64,000 nucleotides of DNA from an uncultured Trichococcus sp. (GCF_963663645.1 NZ_OY760503.1:496001-560000); one strand, 5' to 3'. Shown: positions 8,214 to 17,019, counted from the stretch's first letter. The notes: a model not told the origin generated them from the letters alone. Numbers and translations are program-made.

Positions 8214-8957
8214 ATGATTGACAACAGCACATTACTAGAATTACAAAACGGCTATCGATTTGATCAGCATGCTGAAAGCTACGCCTGCTTATTTTGCCGT
8301 CAAACCTACCAACAGGGCATCATCTACCCAATAGGAGAGGTACTTTATGAAGCGGAAAAGGCTATGCGCGTACACATACAGCAATCGCATGGCTCGGTTT
8401 TCGAAACACTGATTCAATTAGACAAAAAATATACAGGATTATCTGACATCCAAAGGGAAATGCTACAGCTATTTCATCAAGGGCTATCCGATAAGGAAGT
8501 ATTGGAGCGGTCTTCTTCGGGAAGTATCTCGACCATTCGGCAACATCGATTCAAGCTGAAGGAAAAGGAAAGGCAGGCAAAAATTTTTCTTGCGCTGATG
8601 GCCAACCTGGACAGCAGAGTACCCATGAAAGATAGCCCTATTCATAAGGAGGAAACAATCGTGGATACACGCTATGGAATTACAGAGACGGAACGGGAAA
8701 AAGTACTGCAAACCTATTTTAAAAACGGATTGGATGGGGCAGTGGATATTTTCCCAAGCAAGGAAAAACGCAAAATTATGGTACTGCAGCATATTTTGAA
8801 GCGTTTTGATCAAGGCAAGAAATATTCCGAGAAGGAAGTCAACGACATTATTAAAACGGCCCACGATGATTATGTGACTGTGCGTCGCTATTTTATCGAA
8901 TATGGGTTCATGGATCGTAATAGCGATGGCTCACAATACTGGGTCATCACTGACTAA
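8214..8957 (+). CDS. DUF2087 transcriptional regulator with N-terminal zinc-finger-like motif
   Basis: A 247-residue, probably cytoplasmic DNA-binding protein. Residues about 22-60 hold CLFC and, 30 residues on, HIQQSH, a Cys2-His2-like metal site. Residues 78-115 form a LuxR-like helix-turn-helix (LSDIQREMLQLFHQGLSDKE, then STIRQHRFKLKEKERQ). The C-terminal 80 residues are the DUF2087 domain (FPSKEKRKIMVLQHILKRF ... YVTVRRYFIEYGFMDR). The start follows GAAAGGGGGATGG. The direct repeats over its promoter are a plausible self-binding site. Targets are unknown; ftsH, transcribed divergently, is a candidate. Confidence 0.85.
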   Translation: MIDNSTLLELQNGYRFDQHAESYACLFCRQTYQQGIIYPIGEVLYEAEKAMRVHIQQSHGSVFETLIQLDKKYTGLSDIQREMLQLFHQGLSDKEVLERSSSGSISTIRQHRFKLKEKERQAKIFLALMANLDSRVPMKDSPIHKEETIVDTRYGITETEREKVLQTYFKNGLDGAVDIFPSKEKRKIMVLQHILKRFDQGKKYSEKEVNDIIKTAHDDYVTVRRYFIEYGFMDRNSDGSQYWVITD

Positions 8958-9002
8958 CGTTGCTTTTTACAGTCGTTTCCGCATAATTGTATAAAAAGTG
9001 AA

Positions 9003-9086
9003 TGAGGCTGCATCAAAATCAGAATAGTATTTTCTGGTTTGATGCAGCCCCTTCTGTTTGGAAAATGAATGTATGCTCAGAAATAA
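9003..9086. repeat. Dispersed element R, copy 1 (also acts as a terminator)
   Basis: 84 bp nearly identical to 29256-29340, centred on a hairpin whose outer arms read GGCTGCATCAAA / TTTGATGCAGCC here and GGCTGTATAAAA / TTTTATACAGCC there. The arm changes compensate each other. After the hairpin both copies share CCCCTTCT and ATGCTCAGAAATAA. It lies 45 bp past the DUF2087 stop and could end that transcript. Confidence 0.75.
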
Positions 9087-9224
9087 GCTGCCTCCGATGG
9101 CCATGCCGTACCCGGCGTGAACAGCCAGCCGGCATTGGGGATGAAATTTGCAAAATCAGCAGCAAACTTGCTGAATCGGCTGTTTCTGCTAAACCTTAGA
9201 TATCATCATTTTTTCGGTCGCAAA

Positions 9225-9860
9225 TTATTGCAGCTCCATCATATATACAAAGGCAGCCGGCACCGTAATGGTTTCTCCAAGGGTGGACTCGTAGCTGATC
9301 GTTCCAGCCGCCGTGCCATAAAATTTGATGAGGTCATTTTCCGAAATCCCGGATTCATTTATATTCGATTCGTATCCCAAAAAAATGACGGCACCCTCCT
9401 GATCATCAACCGAAACCAGCATTTGTGAAGATTCCTCACCCTGCATCACTTGAATGACCCGACCGGACAACGCAATCATCTCAGAATTATAATCATCGGG
9501 AGCCTGCGCTAATTGATCATAGGTGATATCCGTCCGGTAATTCGCGGGATCCTTGAGTTTTGCCTCTGCTTCAGCCTGCGCTTTGGCTTGAGCTTCAGCA
9601 TTCGCTTTCTCTTCAGCCGCTCGGATGGCCTCCGCTGCCTGTTTATCCGCCTCAGCTTTTTCTATGCTGGATGCAGCCGCCATTTCTTCAAAGTTAGCTA
9701 TTGCAGTTTGCGCTGCTGTAGTGGATGCGTTTGTTTCCACCTTATCTGTTCTTTCACCAAATACAACCATCATCCCGACCGCCACAACCAAAATCAACCA
9801 AAACCACCATTTTTTCAACAAAAGGATTCCGTTTGCATCATTGCTTGCCTTCTTAGCCAT
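9225..9860 (-). CDS. Membrane-anchored coiled-coil protein with C-terminal OB-fold-like domain (TcdC-like)
   Basis: About 211 residues from ATG at 9860, chosen for CAGGAGGTGG upstream (an upstream TTG/ATG would add 14). A single membrane helix at about residues 17-36 (WWFWLILVVAVGMMVVFG) is followed by an Ala/Glu/Lys-rich segment at about 60-105, probably a coiled coil. A compact beta-rich domain follows (SGRVIQVMQGEESSQMLVSV, VIFLGYES, DLIKFYGTAAG), resembling single-strand-binding-like OB folds. This layout is seen in proteins annotated as TcdC-like toxin regulators, but no toxin locus is present and no function is assigned. The protein probably faces outward. Confidence 0.65.
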   Translation of the reverse strand: MAKKASNDANGILLLKKWWFWLILVVAVGMMVVFGERTDKVETNASTTAAQTAIANFEEMAAASSIEKAEADKQAAEAIRAAEEKANAEAQAKAQAEAEAKLKDPANYRTDITYDQLAQAPDDYNSEMIALSGRVIQVMQGEESSQMLVSVDDQEGAVIFLGYESNINESGISENDLIKFYGTAAGTISYESTLGETITVPAAFVYMMELQ

Positions 9861-10043
9861 GAAATCCACCTCCTGGATTCTGTTTCCTGCCCATCTACTC
9901 ATTCCTGCGCTATTCCTTGCCGCTTGTTTCGGGATCAGAAAACCGGAACTTCTTCTATAAATTCACCTTCATTATACCGCCAATGGACACACAAGCGGTA
10001 TTGATTCGCTGTCCTGTATGTGCCCACCTATTTTCCGAAATTA

Positions 10044-10096
10044 AAAAAAGATGAAGCACTTGTCAGAATTCAACTCTGATAAGTGCTTCATCTTTT
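10044..10096. terminator. Bidirectional intrinsic terminator after amt
   Basis: AAAGATGAAGCACTTGTCAGA pairs with its complement (ending CTTCATCTTT) across a 7-base loop, one mismatch, with A- and T-tracts on both sides. It ends the leftward amt gene. Confidence 0.92.
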
Positions 10097-10154
10097 ATTT
10101 GGATGGGCCTAAGACAAAACATTCAACTTCGCTGCCCTTAGGATATTGCTTCAA

Positions 10155-11921
10155 TCAGGAAGTCGCACGCAATAACTCTGCATCGCCGTTGTACGTCAAT
10201 GCTTGCGCGCCTTCTTCGCCTGTGCTGACGCGGATGACATTTTCAACATCATAGACGAAGATTTTTCCGTCACCGATATTGCCGGTATATAACGCTTTTC
10301 TGGCGGTTTCGATCACTTGTTGGAGCGGCACGTTGCTGATCACGACTTCCACCCGGACTTTAGGCAACAGATCCGCATCGGTTTCCACTCCGCGGTAATA
10401 AGTCGTATGCCCTTTTTGCACGCCGTAGCCGAACACATTCACGACCGTCATGCCGGTGATGCCGATGCCATTCAAGGCTTTTTTCAGATGATCGAATTTG
10501 CTTTCATTGATCAAGATTTCCACTTTGGTCATTTTGGCAGTTTTATGCGCTTTTTTGCCCGGGATTGCTGTCGCGTGGTTTTCCACCACAACGGCTTCAT
10601 CCATGGCTACCACTTCTGCACCGAACTGCTTTTTCGGGGAAATGGATGGAGCAGCTGGAATTGCAACCGAATCATGCGCACCAACAGCAAGACCTGCAGT
10701 GCTGACTGAACCGTAAGCCGTTTCTCCATGCAAAGAATAGTCCAAGCCATCTTCCTCTTCCTCCTCGGAGGCCCTTACTGGCATAACGAGGCTGATCAGT
10801 TTCAGAATGGCAAAAGAAACGATAGCAGAATAAGCAGTAACCGCCACGATACTGATGATTTCAGCGATCAGCAGTGTCGCGTTTCCGTCCACCACCCCAC
10901 CTGTGATATCCGGATTGATTGTGGATGTCGCGAAAATCCCGGCTGAGATTCCGCCCCAAATTCCGCCGACGCCATGACAACCAAAAGCATCGAGTGCATC
11001 ATCATAACCAATTCTCTTTTTCAGTTCAGTGACAGCGAAGAAACACAGTATCCCACCGACGAACCCGATAAGCAGCGCTGAGAATGGGCTGACGTAACCA
11101 GCGCTTTGCGTGATCGAGCCAAGTCCGGCGATGATACCGCTGACCAAGCCTAAAGCAGTCGGTCTTTTGTGGAGGACCCATTCGCACATGAGCCAGCTGA
11201 ATCCAGCAGCAGCTCCCGATACAGTCGTTGTGATGAACGCATTCATTGCAATGCCGTTGATGCTGAGCGCGCTGCCTGCATTGAAGCCGAACCAGCCGAA
11301 CAGCAACAAGCCGGCGCCGATCATCGTCATCGGGATGTTATGCGGTCGGACAGAGTCTTTGTTGGTTCTTTTACCGACAAATATTGCGGCCACAAGCGCT
11401 GAAATGCCGGCGCTGACGTGAATAACCGTTCCGCCTGCGAAGTCGAGAGCGCCCATTTCACGGATCCAACCACCGTTGCCCCATACCCAATGTGCGATCG
11501 GGTCATAGACCAAGGTTGTCCACAGCAATACGAATGCCAGATACGCCGGGAACTTCATTCTTTCCGCAACGCTTCCGGAAATGATTGCAGGGGTGATGAT
11601 CGCAAATGCCAATTGGAACATCATGAACAGTTGATGCGGGATTGTCGGAGCGTAATCAACTGGGGCGAAACCGATATTATTCAGAAAAGCAAATGAGAAG
11701 TCGCCGATGATTGCGTTGTCTCCTCCGAATGACAAGGAATAACCTAAAAGTATCCATTGTATCACCACTACTACAATAGCTGCATAACTATGCATGGTTG
11801 TGCTCAGAACATTTTTTGCCCTGACCATCCCTCCGTAAAATAAAGATAAAGCCGGGGTCATCAGCAAGACCATTACCGTTGCGAGGAACATGAAAGTCGT
11901 GTCCGCCATATTGATATCCAT
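10155..11921 (-). CDS. amt: Ammonium transporter fused to a PII signalling domain
   Basis: 588 residues. Residues about 1-400 are a complete Amt/MEP channel with eleven predicted helices (GMVRAKNVLSTTMHS, FAGGTVIHVSAG, DDALDAFGCHGVGGIWG). A charged linker (400-462) leads to a full PII/GlnK-type domain at about 463-577. The PII part keeps KVEILI, the T-loop base KGHTTYYRG, LPKVRVEVV and the nucleotide-binding C-loop TGNIGDGKIFVYDVENVIRV. The E. coli uridylylation tyrosine (Tyr51) position is Thr here (GVETDAD), so regulation by uridylylation is unlikely. The fusion would put an ATP/ADP/2-oxoglutarate sensor directly on the channel that it gates. Terminator at 10044-10096. Confidence 0.93.
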   Translation of the reverse strand: MDINMADTTFMFLATVMVLLMTPALSLFYGGMVRAKNVLSTTMHSYAAIVVVVIQWILLGYSLSFGGDNAIIGDFSFAFLNNIGFAPVDYAPTIPHQLFMMFQLAFAIITPAIISGSVAERMKFPAYLAFVLLWTTLVYDPIAHWVWGNGGWIREMGALDFAGGTVIHVSAGISALVAAIFVGKRTNKDSVRPHNIPMTMIGAGLLLFGWFGFNAGSALSINGIAMNAFITTTVSGAAAGFSWLMCEWVLHKRPTALGLVSGIIAGLGSITQSAGYVSPFSALLIGFVGGILCFFAVTELKKRIGYDDALDAFGCHGVGGIWGGISAGIFATSTINPDITGGVVDGNATLLIAEIISIVAVTAYSAIVSFAILKLISLVMPVRASEEEEEDGLDYSLHGETAYGSVSTAGLAVGAHDSVAIPAAPSISPKKQFGAEVVAMDEAVVVENHATAIPGKKAHKTAKMTKVEILINESKFDHLKKALNGIGITGMTVVNVFGYGVQKGHTTYYRGVETDADLLPKVRVEVVISNVPLQQVIETARKALYTGNIGDGKIFVYDVENVIRVSTGEEGAQALTYNGDAELLRATS

Positions 11922-12150
11922 TTTAATTGATCTCCTTTGATTGAAATTTCTAATTTGTTCTTAACTCTGGAGCAAATTATATAGCCAAAAAAGAAGATAG
12001 TCATTTCGATTCTCACAGCTGATGGGACTATATGTCACACGAGGTTGGTATAACATTAATATAAATGTAAACGCTCAAAAATACGTATCTGATTATGGAA
12101 TATACACTATTGTTATTACTTTCCGGCACCGCATACCATTCCTCATACGG

Positions 12151-12209
12151 TTTCCGGTTTGTGAACAAGCTCACATCACTTGTCACTGCCTTACAAAAGA
12201 AACCGGAAA
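12151..12209. other. Large hairpin, possible RNA element upstream of amt
   Basis: Perfect 10-bp arms TTTCCGGTTT and AAACCGGAAA enclose 39 bases with an inner ACAAG/CTTGT stem. There is no T-tract in the amt direction, so it is not a normal terminator. It is about 230 bp upstream of amt and could lie in a long leader. Confidence 0.35.
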
Positions 12210-12423
12210 AAAATCCCGTCATATCAACCTTTACAGGTGTTTCTATCAATAAAATGAGGAATTTCAGAAAAAGTGAGGATTTGGTGATTGGATCACTTTA
12301 CCAAGGAATTCCTGTTTGATCGATCTTTCCATTTTTTCTGTTTTTCCCCAAAAAATGACTTCAGCATGGCAGTATTCCTGCCTGTTGACGTCAATTTTTT
12401 CGGCAATCGATCTTAAAACGACG

Positions 12424-12474
12424 AAATCGCATGAAACACAACAATCAAACGTTGCTTTCATGCGATTTTTATTT
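12424..12474 (+). terminator. Strong hairpin past allD, best read as terminator
   Basis: 13-bp arms AAATCGCATGAAA / TTTCATGCGATTT with an inner CAAC/GTTG stem; TTTTTATTT follows on the plus strand, a weaker T-rich tail on the minus. It lies 43 bp past the allD stop. The better T-tract points rightward, where no gene is called. Confidence 0.6.
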
Positions 12475-12516
12475 AAGCCAAATTGTCATTAATGTTTTCC
12501 TTCAACATTTCAAGTA

Positions 12517-13584
12517 TCAATTTGCAAAGGCGCTTAGCCCTTCATAGCTGTCGTTGTGGATCACATCGGATTTCAGGTAATCGATGATCGACTCCGGAAT
12601 TTCCACGCCTTGAGATTTGTTTCTCTCATAGCGCTCGTTGGAGCCTTGACCGGGGTAACGGACACTTGAAAATCCCGCTGCTGGTTTGATGGCGTTCAAT
12701 TCTTCCATCGTTTGGCTGATGTGCTGTCTGAAAGTATCGGCATCCCCAAAACGTGCCGGATCGAGGATAATGTAGAGTTGACCCAAGTTGCGGCCGGCAT
12801 GCAGGTCATTGTACATGGAACTGACGTGTTTTCCGAAAGGTAAATTCATCAGGATGCCTGAAAAGATGTCGACCATCATCATCAGGCCATAACCTTTAGG
12901 GCCTGCGATGGGCATCAATCCCCTCACCGCATGCGGATCGGTTGTTGCTTGCCCATTTTCATCGACAGCCCAATCTGCCGGAATTTCACGGCCTTTTGAG
13001 CGGGCATCCAGGATTTTTCCCCAGGCCTGCACAGTGGTCGCCATATCAAAAATCAGCGGCGTCTCGGTCGCACTTGGCGCACCGAATCCGAGCGGATTGG
13101 TCCCGTAATAGACTTCTGCGCCGCCAAATGGCACTGCCATCGGGTCCGACTGCGTCATCGCCATGCCGGCTAATCCCGCTTCGGCAATTTTGCGCAAATA
13201 GTAGGACAAGGTACCCGTATGCCCGCATCTCGACACGCCGACTACCGCCACACCGGATTCCTTCGCCATTTGGATGGCTGGTTCCAGGGCCAAGTTCGCC
13301 ACGTACTGTCCCTGCGCATTATCCCCATGGAAAACGCCGGAGCTTTCCCCGGTTTTTTCGAATCTGATTTTAGGTTCTAGTGTGATGCCGCCTTTATGGA
13401 TGCGTTCCGAATAATACTCCACCCGGACGGCGCCATGCGAATGTACACCGCATAAGTCCGCATACACCAAATGGTTCGCGGTTTCGGCAGCTTGGACTTC
13501 CGGCAGACCAGCTGCTTGAAGTTTATTTTGGATCAATCCGTGCAACTCATCCGGAGTCACTTTGATTAATTTTTCTTCCGACAT
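12517..13584 (-). CDS. allD: Ureidoglycolate dehydrogenase (Ldh family)
   Basis: NAD(P)-dependent oxidoreductase of the malate/L-lactate dehydrogenase family that oxidises ureidoglycolate in allantoin catabolism; 355 residues against 349 for E. coli AllD, collinear throughout. Diagnostic stretches shared with AllD are YADLCGVHSHGAVRVEYY, SQSDPMAVPFGGAEVYYGTN, FDMATTVQAWGKILDARSKG, GPKGYGLMMMVDIFSG and NDLHAGRNLGQL. The catalytic His is within GVHSHGA. ATG at 13584 has CGAAGGAGGAATC upstream. No other allantoin genes are in the window. A 2-oxoacid reductase role cannot be excluded, since the family is broad. Confidence 0.85.
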   Translation of the reverse strand: MSEEKLIKVTPDELHGLIQNKLQAAGLPEVQAAETANHLVYADLCGVHSHGAVRVEYYSERIHKGGITLEPKIRFEKTGESSGVFHGDNAQGQYVANLALEPAIQMAKESGVAVVGVSRCGHTGTLSYYLRKIAEAGLAGMAMTQSDPMAVPFGGAEVYYGTNPLGFGAPSATETPLIFDMATTVQAWGKILDARSKGREIPADWAVDENGQATTDPHAVRGLMPIAGPKGYGLMMMVDIFSGILMNLPFGKHVSSMYNDLHAGRNLGQLYIILDPARFGDADTFRQHISQTMEELNAIKPAAGFSSVRYPGQGSNERYERNKSQGVEIPESIIDYLKSDVIHNDSYEGLSAFAN

Positions 13585-13776
13585 AAATGATTCCTCCTTC
13601 GTTTTTTCACTAATGATATCTAGATTGAATATATGTTGGGAGTCACCAAACAGACTGACTTCCCCCGGACATAAAGCGCTACCATTCTATAAGATTACAA
13701 TATCATAAGAAAAATCGGATAGATTTAGCCGAAGTGCACAAACCGGCTGCGGTCGCTTGAATGTTTTAAACGAATG

Positions 13777-13833
13777 AAAAAAATGCGTGATCTGCATACT
13801 CCTCTCAATTAGAGTACATGCAGATCACGCATT
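13777..13833 (-). terminator. Intrinsic terminator overlapping the end of rgg
   Basis: AATGCGTGATCTGCAT (13782 on) pairs with ATGCAGATCACGCATT (to 13833), with an inner ACTC/GAGT stem. The right arm contains the last codons and stop of rgg. A run of T follows on the minus strand. Confidence 0.85.
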
Positions 13834-14682
13834 ATTATTTCTTACGGTCGCTAGCAAGTCCGCGCACTGGTTGGCCACCCTCTCCATATTCAGAAGTTTG
13901 AATGTCTGAATGATATCCGTCAGCTTTTGGGCATCCTCCTGCTGCTGCATGATACCAATCAATTCCTTGAAGAACAGCAACATGGCATGTTCGTACATCC
14001 TGTTGTCCGATGCTGAAACGGTCTTTTCCAAATCATCATAATAAAACAAGCTCTTCTCCAGGCTGTTTTTCTCCAGTTGCAACACCAGGATATTTGAAAT
14101 GAGGGAGAATAGTTCGTTTTTATATCGTTTCATCTGATTGAACTCTGTCATCTTTTCCTTAGCTCTAGCGTACACAGCATCCACTGCATCCTCCGGAAAG
14201 AAATCCAAGGCATTGGTGAACAAGACCAACTCATAATAATGCCATGTCTCGCAATCGAAAAGGTAGTCTTTTATGACCGCAAACTCTTTATGTGGAAAAG
14301 GTAAATCGCTGAGATTACACCGCAGTAGATGGATAATGCTCGCATGGTGCAAATATTTGATTTGGGAAGTTTCATCAAAATGATTTCTGGACGCTTCTTC
14401 TAAAGCCGCCAGCCTTGGTATATCCTTTGCGTAGTAGGCTTCTGAATAAGCGCTGATCATCATAGCATCCGTATTCGCTTTATTACCATCATACAGGAAA
14501 TGGAATTCCTCCAAATACAGATTCAAATTTTCAAGAATCTGGAGAAATTTTCCAGCAGTCGTATCACTCTTGCCCTTTTCAAACCGTGAAATGGCAGGTC
14601 TGCTCAATATACCTTTATAGACATCTTTCGATTTCAGATTCTTGTTCTTCCGAATTGCACTGACTACTTCTCCGATTTGCAT
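13825..14682 (-). CDS. Rgg/GadR/MutR-family transcriptional regulator
   Basis: About 285 residues. An N-terminal XRE-type helix-turn-helix (residues 1-60: IGEVVSAIRKNKNLKSKDVY, then LSRPAISRFEKGKSDTT) is followed by an all-helical, TPR-like C-terminal domain of about 220 residues, the Rgg architecture. Many Rgg proteins bind exported short peptides. ATG at 14682 is preferred because AAGGTGGG lies 7 bases upstream; the upstream GTG at 14688 would overlap it. It is divergent from an ABC transporter operon at 128 bp, the usual arrangement for a dedicated target. No peptide-pheromone ORF was recognised in the gap. Confidence 0.85.
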   Translation of the reverse strand: MQIGEVVSAIRKNKNLKSKDVYKGILSRPAISRFEKGKSDTTAGKFLQILENLNLYLEEFHFLYDGNKANTDAMMISAYSEAYYAKDIPRLAALEEASRNHFDETSQIKYLHHASIIHLLRCNLSDLPFPHKEFAVIKDYLFDCETWHYYELVLFTNALDFFPEDAVDAVYARAKEKMTEFNQMKRYKNELFSLISNILVLQLEKNSLEKSLFYYDDLEKTVSASDNRMYEHAMLLFFKELIGIMQQQEDAQKLTDIIQTFKLLNMERVANQCADLLATVRNNNA

Positions 14683-14816
14683 TAACACCCCACCTTTTTG
14701 TTCCGTATTATTAACATTTTTGCTATTAACAGTATAACTAGTTTACACTAAATATGTACACAGAAAAATTAAGAAGACATTTCATGGAATAATTATCCAG
14801 CTGGAGGTAATTCATC

Positions 14817-15194
14817 TTGAACTTTTCGAAATACTCTGATTTTATTGTTCACATTTTTTTGACTCTATTGCTAGTGTACGATTTCTTTCCTGATTCGTTC
14901 CTGTCTAATTTAATTCCTCTGAAGCTGAATATATGGATTTTCTCAGGTTTATTCATTATCTCTATATTATCCAAACGTTCACATCATTCCGACGATAAAG
15001 TCACTACCAAAGGACAGATACTATCCTTAATGTATTTTATCTCAGTAATCCTCACGTTGACGTATTTAGGTGGTGAATCTGCCTCGGGTTTAGAAATAGA
15101 CGACATTAAAATTTGGATAATATTAGCTATTTCTATCGGGGAAATTATTTCTAAAACGCGCAAAAAACATTTTCAGAATAAAGGTGGCTCGTAA
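14817..15194 (+). CDS. Small membrane protein of the Rgg-linked ABC operon
   Basis: 125 residues with TTG start at 14817, set by TGGAGGTAA ending 6 bases upstream. Hydrophobic segments lie at about 8-26, 36-51, 67-83 and 94-107, joined by short charged loops (SKRSHHSDDKVTTKG; SASGLEIDD). No family recognised. The stop overlaps the next ATG (TAATG), so it is translationally coupled to the ATPase and probably part of, or immune partner to, the same exporter. Confidence 0.7.
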   Translation: MNFSKYSDFIVHIFLTLLLVYDFFPDSFLSNLIPLKLNIWIFSGLFIISILSKRSHHSDDKVTTKGQILSLMYFISVILTLTYLGGESASGLEIDDIKIWIILAISIGEIISKTRKKHFQNKGGS

Positions 15195-15886
15195 TGATAG
15201 ATTTCATAAATTTAAAAATTACCTTCGGGAAAAAAATAATTGTGGAAGAAATGGATACTCAATTCTCTGAAAATAAAATAATCGGTCTCGTTGCACCCAA
15301 TGGGACGGGGAAAACAACGTTGCTACGAACATTGGCAGGAATAAAGAAACCTGCTGATGGATACGTGAAAATCAATGGACTGGATTTTTACAGCGCACGC
15401 GAAGAGTATCTCAAACAAATTTTCTTTTTGGAAACCAGTGATCAGTTATATGCAAATCTGACCGCTCAAGATCATTTTGACTTCACAAAATATGCTTGGC
15501 ATTCCGCTGTAGACCCCAATGCTATCATTCGTACGTTAAAAATGGATAGCTATAAAAATATCCCGATACGGAAGCTTTCACTGGGTATGAAACAGCATGT
15601 GCTTATCGGTATGTATGCGATTAGTGATGCACCGATTCTTTTGCTGGATGAACCAATGAACGGACTTGATCCGACTAGTCTAAGAATAGTAAACAATTTG
15701 CTGCGCTCCCTAAAGGAAAACGGCAAAACCATTATTTTTTCCTCACATGATCTGACAAATGTTCATACAATTTGTGATGAAGTCATGTTCCTGAATGCGC
15801 AAAAGGTTATTATAGTTGGGAACACCCTGGACATACAACAAAGCTATGATGAACTGTATCTTTCGGAGGACGTGATTCTGCCATGA
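15194..15886 (+). CDS. ABC transporter ATP-binding protein (exporter type)
   Basis: 230 residues, CcmA/drug-export type ATPase. Walker A is APNGTGKTT near residue 35, the signature is the variant LSLGMKQ (usual LSGGQ), Walker B is ILLLDEPMNGLD and the switch His is in FSSHD. It overlaps both neighbours (TAATG before, ATGA after), so the three genes form one translation unit. With the permease it would make a two-gene half-transporter pair. Substrate unknown; regulation by the divergent Rgg is inferred from position. Confidence 0.9.
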   Translation: MIDFINLKITFGKKIIVEEMDTQFSENKIIGLVAPNGTGKTTLLRTLAGIKKPADGYVKINGLDFYSAREEYLKQIFFLETSDQLYANLTAQDHFDFTKYAWHSAVDPNAIIRTLKMDSYKNIPIRKLSLGMKQHVLIGMYAISDAPILLLDEPMNGLDPTSLRIVNNLLRSLKENGKTIIFSSHDLTNVHTICDEVMFLNAQKVIIVGNTLDIQQSYDELYLSEDVILP

Positions 15887-17019
15887 AAACAATACTTTTC
15901 GAATGTAAAAAAATCTTTTCTGAGAAAGCAAATTATTTCGGCTTCATCTTATTGACCTTCATTTTCACCATCCCGCTTTTTTTGTTTACCACAGCTCAAG
16001 AAAACCGATATGAGAATGAGTTGCAATACTTGCGGGCTAATTTGGAATACGGTGAACAAGCACAAAAACAAATGGAATCAGAGCCTGCTGCAGCGCATAT
16101 CTTACCTGATACCATTGAGCGCAATGAACTGTTGAGCGCTTATATTGACGCTCTCATTTCAGGAACCGATGAAGAAAGAATCAAGGCCGAATACGCGTAC
16201 GAAAAAAAGCTGCTCCAAAACATGGAGTCGGGAATCCTAAACGGACTCTCTATCATTGAACAACGGAAGGCAGTCCTCATTCTTGAAAATTTAGTGAAAA
16301 ACGATATAAACAAAGTAGATGACAGCTTTCAAGCTTCTGCTCCCGCATTAAATTACGTCGCACAGATTTTTAGCGGTACTGTTTCCAGTTCTTTGATTTT
16401 CTCAATTTGCGCGCTTTTATTCGCAAATATCTATTCCTTTGAGAAAAGAAAAAATCACATCAATTTCTTTAATGTTGTCCCCAACAGGTTAGGGAGTAGT
16501 TTCCTCGCCAAAGTTTCAACAGCCACTGCATTCGTCACGTTATCGTTGGTAATTCCACTGATTATCGCCTTTTCGATCAGTGCTTTTCAGAACGGGATAG
16601 GAGATTTCCGCTACCCCGTTGCTTATTCCCAAAATGGCGTCGACGTTTCTTTCATGTCAGTAACTGCATTCAACAGCAGATCCTTGCTGTTATTCTTATT
16701 GTTTATCCTTTTCCTGTCGTCCCTTAGCTTCTTTATCTCCCTATTCACAGGGAGTCTGCTCATTAATGCAGGAATCCTATTGTCGTCCATTCTGCTGGTT
16801 GAGTCTCCTTTGCTGCAGAGTGATTCTTTAATAAATGTTGTTCACCTGCTCCCGTTCTCGTATGCAGATCCATACAAAGTACTGATCTTCAGCGATTACA
16901 ATAGTCCGATAATCAATCCTTCCTTAAACTTCCAGAACGGTGTATACTGCCTTCTCATTTCCTCACTGCTATTCTTTAGCGTATCCTTTGTGATCATTGT
17001 GAGACGAAAAAAGTTTTGA
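15883..17019 (+). CDS. ABC transporter permease (ABC-2-like)
   Basis: 378 residues. One hydrophobic segment at about 18-38 is followed by a large charged, probably external domain (about 40-165, rich in Glu/Arg/Gln). A cluster of about five helices follows between 170 and 375. That layout fits ABC-2-type permeases for antimicrobial peptides or lipids. ATG at 15883 overlaps the ATPase stop by 4 bases. Weak sequence conservation is normal for this group, so specificity cannot be read. Confidence 0.8.
   Translation: MKTILFECKKIFSEKANYFGFILLTFIFTIPLFLFTTAQENRYENELQYLRANLEYGEQAQKQMESEPAAAHILPDTIERNELLSAYIDALISGTDEERIKAEYAYEKKLLQNMESGILNGLSIIEQRKAVLILENLVKNDINKVDDSFQASAPALNYVAQIFSGTVSSSLIFSICALLFANIYSFEKRKNHINFFNVVPNRLGSSFLAKVSTATAFVTLSLVIPLIIAFSISAFQNGIGDFRYPVAYSQNGVDVSFMSVTAFNSRSLLLFLLFILFLSSLSFFISLFTGSLLINAGILLSSILLVESPLLQSDSLINVVHLLPFSYADPYKVLIFSDYNSPIINPSLNFQNGVYCLLISSLLFFSVSFVIIVRRKKF

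Larger units (their letters stand above)
11922..12516. other. Intergenic region upstream of amt
   Basis: 595 bp. The amt promoter probably includes TATAAT on the minus strand near 11977. Two hairpins are listed separately. Short open frames here (for example 12095-12319) lack ribosome-binding sites and are not called. TGTAAACGCTCAAA at 12066-12079 resembles a cre site but has no obvious dependent gene. Confidence 0.4.

Noticed and set aside
9087-9200. A fourth hairpin array after element R copy 1
   Set aside because: ATGCCG/CGGCAT and CAGCAA/TTGCTG palindromes are visible, but spacing and loops do not follow the 50-52 bp pattern.
11922-12070. GlnR-type operator before amt
   Set aside because: No match to TGTNA-N7-TNACA; TGTCAC...TAACA near 12034 has the wrong spacing.
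12022-12319. Small ORFs upstream of amt on both strands
   Set aside because: No ribosome-binding sites, no family features, and they overlap each other and a hairpin.
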